From Eubacteriales Family XIII. Incertae Sedis bacterium (lineage in GTDB: Bacteria > Bacillota_A > Clostridia > Peptostreptococcales > Anaerovoracaceae): a stretch of DNA of 22,216 nt. Every line of letters starts with the position of its first letter. Position 1 is the stretch's first letter. The DNA is taken from contig JAITLA010000006.1 in assembly GCA_031278145.1 (NCBI GenBank), positions 1-22,216 on the forward strand. Direction: 5' to 3'. The notes under the pieces were generated by a model that was given only the letters and a program-made list of their open reading frames with translations, did no database searches and was not told the origin of the DNA. Position numbers and translations under genes: made by a program. Below are positions 8,949 to 15,282 of this stretch, piece after piece.

Positions 8949-9494
8949 TCAACCCTCATACAGGAATACGGTGACGCCCGTGCCGCCGTATTTCTTTTCC
9001 TTGGCCTTCACGAAGCCGCAGAGCCTCTCGGGGAGCGCGTGCGCCGCGCTGTGCTCCGCGACGACGATCCCGCCCGCCGCCGCGCCGAAGGCCGCGCCGG
9101 CCGCCGCGAGGCAATCCGCGTAACAATCGCAGCCGTAGGGCGGATCCAGAAATACGACATCCGGCCTGTCCCCGATCCCGTCAAAAGCCGCCCTGCGGTC
9201 GCATCGCAGTATCGCGGCGCGGTCCGTCATCCCGCAGTACGCGAGATTTTTTTCGATCAGCGCCCGCGCCTTCGCGGAATTGTCGCAGAAATAACAGCGG
9301 CGCGCGCCCCTGCTCAGGGCCTCGATGCCGAGGCTGCCGCTTCCGGCAAACAGATCCACGACGACGGCATCCGGGATATGCGCGCCGATCATGCTGAAGA
9401 CGGCGCCCTTCACCCTGTCTGCGGTCGGGCGGATGCTGCGATCATCCGGAGAAAAAAGCTTCCTCCCCCGGGCATCACCGGCGATGATTCTCAA
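8949..9494 (-). CDS. rsmD: 16S rRNA (guanine(966)-N2)-methyltransferase
   Basis: SAM-dependent enzyme that methylates G966 of 16S rRNA. The 181-residue version starts at TTG (9494-9492), giving MRIIAGDARGRKL, the family's standard N-terminus. AAAGGAG stands 9 bases before it. A longer in-frame extension to 9599 runs through the divergent promoter region and is unlikely. SAM motif VVDLFAGSGSLGIEAL is at about 45-60 and the catalytic DPPY at about 117-120. First gene of the minus-strand operon rsmD-coaD-coiled coil-tmcAL; divergent from ribU. Confidence 0.94.
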   Translation of the reverse strand: MRIIAGDARGRKLFSPDDRSIRPTADRVKGAVFSMIGAHIPDAVVVDLFAGSGSLGIEALSRGARRCYFCDNSAKARALIEKNLAYCGMTDRAAILRCDRRAAFDGIGDRPDVVFLDPPYGCDCYADCLAAAGAAFGAAAGGIVVAEHSAAHALPERLCGFVKAKEKKYGGTGVTVFLYEG

Positions 9495-9547
9495 AACGGC
9501 GTTCTCCTTTCCCTCGCATGGGAGCGCGGCGTTTTCGCCACAAGAGT

Positions 9548-9576
9548 ATGTTACCACCAATGCGCGCGATTGGCAA
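9548..9576 (-). promoter_or_regulatory. Probable promoter of the rsmD operon
   Basis: Minus strand TTGCCA (9576-9571), 17-bp spacer, TAACAT (9553-9548), just upstream of the rsmD ribosome binding site. It is divergent from the FMN riboswitch promoter. Confidence 0.65.
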
Positions 9577-9598
9577 GGCAGAAATATTTCCGGCCCCA

Positions 9599-9627
9599 TT
9601 GACAGATTCCATCTCGCGTAGTATCAT
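9599..9627 (+). promoter_or_regulatory. Sigma-A promoter of the FMN riboswitch-ribU unit
   Basis: -35 TTGACA (9599-9604), 17-bp spacer, -10 TATCAT (9622-9627). Transcription would start near 9634, just before the riboswitch. Confidence 0.85.
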
Positions 9628-9640
9628 GGAAACAGAAGAA

Positions 9641-9806
9641 ATCTGTTTCAGGGCGAGGTGCGATTCCTCACCGGCGGTAATGCCTTCGCCGGCTCACGGC
9701 GAGCGACAAGTCCGCGAGTTTCCTTCGCGCGTTCCCACGGGAAGCGCCGGGGGTGACAGAACCGGTTGGATTCCGGTACCGACGGTACAGTCCGGATGAA
9801 AGAAAC
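9641..9806 (+). promoter_or_regulatory. FMN riboswitch (RFN element)
   Basis: All the conserved blocks are present in order: TTCAGGGCGAGGTGCGATTC, TCACCGGCGGTAAT, AGTCCGCGAG, GAACCGGTTGGATTCCGGTA, CCGACGGTACAGTCCGGATG and AAAGAA. Closing helix P1 pairs GTTTC (9645-9649) with GAAAC (9802-9806). FMN binding should favour the terminator downstream and lower ribU transcription. Confidence 0.98.
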
Positions 9807-9832
9807 AAACTCAAATTTACGTTTGTGCTTTT

Positions 9833-9864
9833 AACCCCTTCGAAGCGGTTTTGAGGGGTTTTTT
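9833..9864 (+). terminator. FMN-controlled terminator before ribU
   Basis: AACCCCT (9833-9839) pairs with AGGGGTT (9854-9860), followed by a T run to 9864. It lies 27 bases after the riboswitch, as expected for transcriptional attenuation. Confidence 0.9.
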
Positions 9865-9930
9865 GTCGCTTGGCCTCCGGATTTCTTCCACGCATACCCA
9901 TACTCTTTCATGATGAAACGGAGGACGGAA

Positions 9931-10689
9931 ATGAAAACGCAAAACGAAAACAAGAACGAACGCATGCGCGCCGCGCTCGCGACGGACGCTTTGGCCGGAG
10001 CGGAGCTGCGCGTGGGGGGCGCGCGGGAGCGGACAAAGCGGCTCACGACCGTGGCCATGCTCAGCGCCGTGGCCTATGTCCTGGTATTCCTGTCCCACAT
10101 GATGCCGATCAAGGTGGAGGGCTTTTTGAACTACGATCCCTCGGACATCGTGACCGTCATCGGCGGCTTCCTCTTCGGCCCGCTGACGGCCTTGCTCATC
10201 GCCGCGGTGGTGGCCTTCATCGAATTCATAACGGTCAGCGGCACCGGCGTGATCGGCCTGATCATGAACATCCTGTCGACCGTTGCCTTCGCCTGCGTCG
10301 CCGCCTTCGTCTACAAGAAGAAGCAGACCCTGCGCGGCGCCGTCTTCGCGCTCATTTCGGGCATCCTCGCCATGACGGCCGTCATGCTGCTGTGGAACTA
10401 CATCATCACGCCGCTCTACATGAGCGTGCCGCGCGCGCAGGTGATGGCCATGCTCCTTCCGATATTTCTGCCCTTCAATCTCCTGAAGGGCGCGCTGAAC
10501 GCCGCCGTTGCCCTGCTGCTCTACAAGCCGCTGGTGACCGCGCTCCGGCGCGCAAGGCTCATCGCTCCCACGCGCGGCGACGTGGCGGCGCGCTCCGCGC
10601 GCGCGAAGGGCAGGCTCATGCTACCGCCGACAATCGTCGTGCTCGTCACCTGCGTGTTCTTCCTGCTCGCGTGGGCGGGCATCATATAG
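9931..10689 (+). CDS. ribU: Riboflavin ECF transporter S component (RibU)
   Basis: Membrane substrate-binding component that imports riboflavin with a shared ECF energizing module (EcfA/EcfA'/EcfT, not in this window). The 252 residues hold about six hydrophobic segments from residue 38 onward. The typical RibU stretch VEGFLNYDPSDIVTVIGGFL follows TM1. The first 38 residues form a charged, hydrophilic cytoplasmic extension, and a basic loop precedes the last helix, so it is longer than the roughly 190-residue Bacillus protein. The start at 9931 has GGAGG 6 bases upstream; an ATG at 9910 has no such site. The FMN riboswitch confirms the substrate. The next gene starts 14 bases after the stop. 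Confidence 0.94.
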   Translation: MKTQNENKNERMRAALATDALAGAELRVGGARERTKRLTTVAMLSAVAYVLVFLSHMMPIKVEGFLNYDPSDIVTVIGGFLFGPLTALLIAAVVAFIEFITVSGTGVIGLIMNILSTVAFACVAAFVYKKKQTLRGAVFALISGILAMTAVMLLWNYIITPLYMSVPRAQVMAMLLPIFLPFNLLKGALNAAVALLLYKPLVTALRRARLIAPTRGDVAARSARAKGRLMLPPTIVVLVTCVFFLLAWAGII

Positions 10690-10703
10690 CCGCGCCGCGC
10701 ACG

Positions 10704-11144
10704 ATGGATCGGCGCATCGCGGACGAAGCCGAAACGAGGGCCTTCGGCTTGGAATTGGCGGCTTTGGCACGGCCCGGAACGGTCATCGCGCTGATCGGGG
10801 CGCTCGGGACGGGCAAGACCACGCTGACGAAGGCCATCGCCGAGGGCCTTGGCGTCACGGAGCGCGTCACGAGCCCGACCTTCGCAATCATCAAGGAGTA
10901 CGCGAGCGGACGCCTGCCGCTCTACCACTTCGACCTATATCGCCTCGGCTGCGCCGAGGAGCTGTACGCGCTCGGCTTCGAGGAATATTTCCGCGGCGAC
11001 GGCCTCACGGTCGTCGAGTGGGCGGATCGCGCGGAGCGGCTCCTGCCGCAGGACGCGCTCATCGTCAGGCTTGCATACGGGCGGGATGCGAACGAGCGCC
11101 TTGTGCGCACGGAGGGGGGAAGCGATGCGAACGCCGCGCCTTGA
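10704..11144 (+). CDS. tsaE: tRNA t6A biosynthesis ATPase TsaE
   Basis: P-loop ATPase that works with TsaB and TsaD to place threonylcarbamoyl on A37 of ANN-decoding tRNAs. At 146 residues it shows Walker A GALGTGKTT (about 32-40), TSPTFAIIKEY, the YHFDLYRL segment and VVEWADRA near residue 110, all family hallmarks. The ATG at 10704 lies 14 bases after ribU and has no clear Shine-Dalgarno site, which suggests translational coupling to ribU. The same frame is open far upstream but overlaps ribU and has no coding support there. Its end overlaps rimI by 20 bases. Confidence 0.94.
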   Translation: MDRRIADEAETRAFGLELAALARPGTVIALIGALGTGKTTLTKAIAEGLGVTERVTSPTFAIIKEYASGRLPLYHFDLYRLGCAEELYALGFEEYFRGDGLTVVEWADRAERLLPQDALIVRLAYGRDANERLVRTEGGSDANAAP

Positions 11145-11583
11145 GATACGCGCGGCGGCGCGCGCGGACGCCGCAGCCGTCGCGGCGCTCGAGGCGCTCT
11201 GCTTCTCGTCGCCTTGGAGCCTGAAGGAGATCCTGCGCGAAATAGAAACGAACGATGTCGCCCGTTACATCGTGTGCGCGGCCGACGGGCGCCTCATCTC
11301 CTACGCGGGGCTTTGGGCCGTGCTCGGCGAGGGCTACATCACGAACGTGGCCGTACATCCCGATTTTCGCGGGCGCGGCATCGGCGCCGCCGTGCTCGGG
11401 GCGCTCATGGATCGGACGCGGCGCGGCGATGGGATCGGGGATTTCACGCTGGAGGTCAGGGCCTCCAACGCCGCAGCGATACACCTGTACGAGAAAGCGG
11501 GCTTTCGGGCGGAGGGACGGCGAAAAAACCACTACACGGAACCCTTGGAGGACGCCATCATCATGTGGCTGCGGAAGGAATGA
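11125..11583 (+). CDS. rimI: Ribosomal protein bS18 alanine N-acetyltransferase family (RimI), GNAT
   Basis: Acetyl-CoA-dependent N-terminal acetyltransferase; the 152 residues form a single GNAT domain. The acetyl-CoA loop is NVAVHPDFRGRGIGAAVLG (about 70-90), followed by LEVRASNAAAIHLYEKAGF, typical of RimI, and a C-terminal MWLRKE. The start at 11125 follows GGAGGGGGGAAGCG inside the tsaE end. The stop overlaps the tsaD start as ATGA. This gene is commonly embedded between tsaB and tsaD; here tsaB is missing between tsaE and rimI. Confidence 0.92.
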   Translation: MRTPRLEIRAAARADAAAVAALEALCFSSPWSLKEILREIETNDVARYIVCAADGRLISYAGLWAVLGEGYITNVAVHPDFRGRGIGAAVLGALMDRTRRGDGIGDFTLEVRASNAAAIHLYEKAGFRAEGRRKNHYTEPLEDAIIMWLRKE

Positions 11584-12596
11584 AGGAAGATCGCCTGCTC
11601 ACGCTCGCCATAGAAACGAGCTGCGACGAAACGGCGGCGGCCGTGCTCCGCGGAGGACGGACCGCGCTTTCCAACGTCGTATCGTCGCAGATCGACGTAC
11701 ATCGGGCCTTCGGCGGCGTCGTGCCGGAGATCGCGTCCCGCTGCCATCTGGAGCGGATCAACGCCGTCGTGGACCGCGCGCTCGCCGACGCCGGCATTGG
11801 CTTCGGCGATGTGGACTTGATCGGCGTGACGCAGGGACCGGGCCTCGTGGGCGCGCTCCTGATCGGCCTATCGACGGCCAAGGCCTACGCGCTCGCGCTC
11901 GACAGGCCCATCGTGGGCGTACACCACATCAAGGCGCACATCTGCGCCGCCTACCTCGAACACGCGGCGCTCGAGCCACCCTTTCTCGCGCTCGTGGTTT
12001 CGGGCGGACACACGGACCTCGTGCGGGTGCGCGGCTACGACGCGTACACGGTGCTCGGGCAAACGCGCGACGACGCTGCGGGAGAGGCCTTCGACAAGGT
12101 GGCGCGCACGCTGGGACTGCCCTATCCCGGCGGACCCGCCGTCGACCGCGCCGCGCGGGACGGCAATCCGCGCGCGGTGGCCTTCAAGCGCGCGCTGCTC
12201 GAGAAGGACAGCCTGGATTTCAGCTTCAGCGGCGTGAAGACCGGCGTGCTCAATTATCTGAACACGGAGAAGCGGGCGGGCCGAAGCGTGAACGTCGCGG
12301 ATGTCGCCGCGAGCTTTCAGCGGTCCGTCGTGGAGGTGATCGTCGCCAAGACCGTGCGCGCGGCCGAGATCTGCGGCGAAACGCGCGTGGTCATGGCGGG
12401 CGGCGTGGCGGCCAACAGCCGGCTGCGCGCGGCTCTGTCGGCGGCCTGCCGCGAAAGAGGGCTCCGCCTGTACCGGCCCTCTCCCCCGCTCTGCACCGAC
12501 AACGCCGCCATGGTCGGCGCGGCCGCCTATTTCAAGTACATGGAGCAAGGCGCCGACGACCTTGGGCTCGACGCCCTGCCAAACCTCCCGCTCTGA
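11580..12596 (+). CDS. tsaD: tRNA N6-adenosine threonylcarbamoyltransferase (TsaD/Kae1)
   Basis: Catalytic subunit that transfers threonylcarbamoyl from TC-AMP to A37 of tRNA. The 338 residues match bacterial TsaD. Motifs in order are LAIETSCDET (about 9-18), the metal-binding HHIKAH with ligands at about 116 and 120, VVSGGHT, DFSFSGVKT, the MAGGVAANSRLR loop, and CTDNAAM with the Asp ligand. The ATG overlaps the rimI stop (ATGA), so it is translationally coupled. It is the last gene of the ribU-tsaE-rimI-tsaD unit, followed by an inverted repeat rather than a clean T-tailed terminator. Confidence 0.97.
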   Translation: MKEDRLLTLAIETSCDETAAAVLRGGRTALSNVVSSQIDVHRAFGGVVPEIASRCHLERINAVVDRALADAGIGFGDVDLIGVTQGPGLVGALLIGLSTAKAYALALDRPIVGVHHIKAHICAAYLEHAALEPPFLALVVSGGHTDLVRVRGYDAYTVLGQTRDDAAGEAFDKVARTLGLPYPGGPAVDRAARDGNPRAVAFKRALLEKDSLDFSFSGVKTGVLNYLNTEKRAGRSVNVADVAASFQRSVVEVIVAKTVRAAEICGETRVVMAGGVAANSRLRAALSAACRERGLRLYRPSPPLCTDNAAMVGAAAYFKYMEQGADDLGLDALPNLPL

Positions 12597-12615
12597 GCGA
12601 GGTCACTGACAAAGT

Positions 12616-12729
12616 ACACACGGGGACGGTTCTTTTGTGTAACACATACAATGTTGGAATTGCGCGATTTACCGGCACGGGCCACAGTGCCAAACCTGCC
12701 CAATACACAAAAGAACCGTCCCCGTGTGT
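12616..12729. repeat. 26-bp inverted repeat element with nested small hairpin
   Basis: Perfect 26-bp arms (12616-12641 and 12704-12729) contain ACACGGGGACGGTTCTTTTG and its complement around a 62-base centre. The centre holds a GGCAC/GTGCC hairpin (12674-12678 with 12687-12691). AACACAT at 12641-12647 also recurs inverted at 12734-12740. I recall near-identical GGGGACGGTTCT-type repeats scattered in many bacterial genomes, some next to REP-associated transposases, so this may be a non-autonomous palindromic repeat. It has no ORF and no T tract. Confidence 0.8.
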
Positions 12730-12874
12730 TCCCATGTGTTCCGCGCCCAATGCCGACTTTTTCAGTGGCCTCCTCTGAGCCGCCGGGGGCACGGGCGGCG
12801 CGCGCCAAAATCCCGCGTGACACAGGCTGCGCCGCGCGCGGCAAAAATCCGGGCTGCCGCATCCAACCGGCCGT

Positions 12875-13387
12875 CTATCGCCGCAGATACCGTTCGAGTG
12901 CCGCCTCAAACTCTCTGACGTCGGGCTCGACCTTGTTCCAGCCGGCGGCGAGCGTCTTGTAGAAATCGAAGAGCAGCAATATCTGCAGCCATTCGTCGGC
13001 GAACACCTTGACGAGAATGCCGGCCACGCGGTTTGCGAAGAAGATATTCAATTCCTTCATATCCGCGTCGCTGAGCTTCCCCTCTCCGTGCATGCTCTCC
13101 ACGACGCCGCTGCGAAACGCATACTGCGTAATCGCCTTTGCCAGCACATCGATATCGGGCTGCTCCAGCAGCGCGCTGCGGGCAAAATCGTTGAAAACCC
13201 GCATTGTTTCGCTGTTTTGCGCACACAGCTCCGTCCATATGCGATCCGCCTGCGTAATCTTGAATTTCTTGCGCTTGTATCGAACCCTTCCCACGGAAAC
13301 ATTGTACATCTCGGCAATTCGGCTGTCTGACATCTTCGCGTTCAACCTCCGCAGCTCCTCGGGGGTTATCGCATTCCAATCCAACAT
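12875..13387 (-). CDS. Small helix-turn-helix protein of unknown function
   Basis: A 170-residue protein that I do not recognise. Residues about 20-43 (SDSRIAEMYNVSVGRVRYKR) look like a helix-turn-helix of the kind used by simple regulators and phage-type proteins. The rest is predicted helical, with a hydrophobic stretch near EWLQILLLFDFYKTLA and no membrane span or enzyme motif. The ATG at 13387 follows AAGGAG with an 11-base gap; the upstream in-frame extension lacks support. It has a near-perfect consensus promoter and stands alone between serS and the inverted repeat. A DNA-binding role is inferred from the N-terminal motif only. Confidence 0.82.
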   Translation of the reverse strand: MLDWNAITPEELRRLNAKMSDSRIAEMYNVSVGRVRYKRKKFKITQADRIWTELCAQNSETMRVFNDFARSALLEQPDIDVLAKAITQYAFRSGVVESMHGEGKLSDADMKELNIFFANRVAGILVKVFADEWLQILLLFDFYKTLAAGWNKVEPDVREFEAALERYLRR

Positions 13388-13487
13388 TGTAATCAAAGCT
13401 CCTTCTTCGGGGCGCTGTACACATCCCCGCTGCCGCGGGCGCCCCCGCCCGCATGACGGACCGTCCGCAGACCGCAATCACAATGCT

Positions 13488-13515
13488 ATTATATTCCTGT
13501 TGTTTTCATTGTCAA
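13488..13515 (-). promoter_or_regulatory. Consensus sigma-A promoter of the helix-turn-helix gene
   Basis: Minus strand TTGACA (13515-13510), 16-bp spacer, TATAAT (13493-13488): both hexamers are exact consensus. The leader before the ATG is about 95 bases. The rest of the gap to serS (13516-13732) shows no other feature I can support, and no clear serS terminator. Confidence 0.85.
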
Positions 13516-13732
13516 GATTTAATGGGAAATGAGTAATCGGTTATAGAGATTTCCTGATTTTTTTTCGATAAGCCCGCAAATGTCCGCAGGGGACGACAAG
13601 GCCGCGGGGCATCCGTGCGCGCCCGCGCGTTCGGACGGAAGGAAGGTCGGCGGCAGCGCCTTGCCGCGGAGCGGACGCGGGCGAAAGAGGGCCGCGCTTT
13701 CCGAAGGCGCGCAAGCCCGGCCGCGCGACGGC

Positions 13733-15013
13733 TCAGCCCTTCGGCCCGATCCTGTCAAATCCGGTGTAGGGAACGAGCACATCCGGAATCCTGACGGAGC
13801 CATCCTTCCGCTGGTGGTTTTCGAGAATGGCCAGTATGGTTCTGCCCGTTGCGGAGGCGGTGCCGTTCAGGGTGTTGACGTATTGGCGCTTCCCGTCTTC
13901 ATCCGTGTACTTGATGTTCAGGCGCCGGGACTGGAAATTCGTGAAATCGCCGACGGAGGTGATCTCCCCATACGCGCCGCCCTCTCCCTTGCCGGGCATC
14001 CAGGACTCAATGTCGTATTTTTTGTGCGCGGGGGCGCCCAGATCGCCGCTGCACACGCGGATCACGCGGTAGGGCAGCTCCAGCTCGCCGTAGATCGATT
14101 TTTCGATGCCGAGCAGCTCCCGCAGGGCCCTCTCCCCGTCCTCGTTGCGCGTGAACTGATACATCTCCACCTTTGAGAACTGGTGTACGCGATAGAGGCC
14201 GTAGCCCGCGCGCCCGGCGGCGCCCGCCTCCGTTCGGAAACAGTGCGAGAACGCGACGTACTTCTTGGGAAGCTCCGACGCGTCGCAGACGGTATCCGCC
14301 AGCATGCCGCCGACGGTTATTTCGGCGGTGGCGATCAGATTCAGATCCGTGTCCTCGATGTTGTAGATGTTGCGCTCGCCGCCGCGCGGATTGAAGCCGG
14401 AGCCTCTGAGGATGTCGCTCTTGGCCAAATCGGGCGTGATCAGGGGCGTGAAGCCCAGGGCCGTGAGTTTTTTGATCACGTACATCTGGATGGCGAGATC
14501 CAGAATGGCGGCCTCGTTTTTCAGGAAATAGAACTTGTTTCCCGCGACCTTGGCGCCGGCCTCGAAGTCGATCAAATCAAGGCGCTTTCCGATCTCCGCA
14601 TGGCTTTGCGGCTCGAAATCGAATACGGTCGGTTCCATGAAGGTTTCGACGACCACGTTCAGTTCCTCGTTCTTGCCGAGCGGGGTGTCCTCCGCCATCG
14701 TGTTCGGCACGGAGAGCATCAATTCCTCGTATTCGGGGCTGCACGCGTCCAGCCGTTCCCGCAGCGCGGCCGCTTCCGCCTTCATCCGCTTGCCGCCTTC
14801 GATGATCGCGGCGCGCGCCTCGTCCGTTTCGGCCTTGCCGATTGATTTTTGATTCCGGTTGATGCGCGCGTTCAACTCTTCCATGGCCTGCCTGAGCGCC
14901 TTCATCTCGCCGTAAAGCGCGATCAGCCTGTCCACATCGCAAACCGTATTGCGTTCGGCGACGTTCCGCTTGATTTCCTCCGGATGTTCCACAATGTACT
15001 TTATGTCCAACAT
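13733..15013 (-). CDS. serS: Serine--tRNA ligase
   Basis: Class II synthetase that charges tRNA-Ser. The 426 residues show an N-terminal antiparallel coiled-coil arm (about 25-100) that binds the tRNA long arm, then the catalytic domain. Motif 2 is at about 257-284 (FRTEAGAAGRAGYGLYRVHQ) and motif 3 at about 383-399 (NGTASATGRTILAILEN). Motif 2 differs from the usual [20 protein letters not shown] form and looks more like organellar-type SerRS. The ATG at 15013 follows AAAGGGCTGAAGCGC. The leader is short with no T-box. It is divergent from the tRNA-Leu gene. Confidence 0.95.
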   Translation of the reverse strand: MLDIKYIVEHPEEIKRNVAERNTVCDVDRLIALYGEMKALRQAMEELNARINRNQKSIGKAETDEARAAIIEGGKRMKAEAAALRERLDACSPEYEELMLSVPNTMAEDTPLGKNEELNVVVETFMEPTVFDFEPQSHAEIGKRLDLIDFEAGAKVAGNKFYFLKNEAAILDLAIQMYVIKKLTALGFTPLITPDLAKSDILRGSGFNPRGGERNIYNIEDTDLNLIATAEITVGGMLADTVCDASELPKKYVAFSHCFRTEAGAAGRAGYGLYRVHQFSKVEMYQFTRNEDGERALRELLGIEKSIYGELELPYRVIRVCSGDLGAPAHKKYDIESWMPGKGEGGAYGEITSVGDFTNFQSRRLNIKYTDEDGKRQYVNTLNGTASATGRTILAILENHQRKDGSVRIPDVLVPYTGFDRIGPKG

Positions 15014-15057
15014 GCGCTTCAGCCCTTTCTTTATATAAAACCGACGGTATTTTCCCC

Positions 15058-15086
15058 TTGCATTTCCCCACGCAATGCCTTATAAT
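15058..15086 (+). promoter_or_regulatory. Promoter of tRNA-Leu
   Basis: TTGCAT (15058-15063), 17-bp spacer, TATAAT (15081-15086). The tRNA 5' end is 18 bases past the -10. Confidence 0.8.
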
Positions 15087-15103
15087 GAATAAGCGGCGGT
15101 TTT

Positions 15104-15190
15104 GCAGGCATGGCGGAACTGGCAGACGCGCACGGTTCAGGTCCGTGTGAGGGTTACTTCATGGAGGTTCGAGTCCTCTTGCCTGCACCA
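15104..15190 (+). tRNA. tRNA-Leu(CAG), CCA encoded
   Basis: An 87-base gene. Acceptor GCAGGCA pairs with TGCCTGC, followed by discriminator A and encoded CCA (15188-15190). The anticodon stem CACGG/CCGTG encloses loop TTCAGGT with anticodon CAG at 15138-15140, reading CUG. A long variable arm (class II) and the T-loop GGTTCGAGTCC are present, as expected for tRNA-Leu. Confidence 0.97.
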
Positions 15191-15199
15191 CAAAACGCA

Positions 15200-15246
15200 A
15201 TCCGAATGCCAAACCGGAACCCACGGGGAGGCGTTCGGATTTTTTC
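15200..15246 (+). terminator. Terminator of tRNA-Leu
   Basis: ATCCGAATGCC (15200-15210) pairs with GGCGTTCGGAT (15230-15240), followed by a T run. The reverse reading gives TTGCGTTTTG after the stem, so it may also serve the convergent oxidoreductase gene. Confidence 0.88.
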
Positions 15247-15282
15247 TTGTTCGGGGACGCGCGCACCGGCCGAGCCGGGGCC

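Noticed and set aside
9870..10703. Long open frame upstream of and continuous with tsaE, which would give a 424-residue protein
   Set aside because: It overlaps ribU in another frame, has His/Arg-rich unnatural composition, and TsaE motifs begin only after 10704; ribU has the ribosome site and membrane segments.
12830..12874. Terminator after the helix-turn-helix gene (CCGG repeats then TTTTT on the minus strand)
   Set aside because: No convincing stem adjacent to the T run could be drawn.
14990..15060. Ser T-box upstream of serS
   Set aside because: Less than 100 bases separate serS from the divergent tRNA-Leu gene, with no T-box core or terminator.
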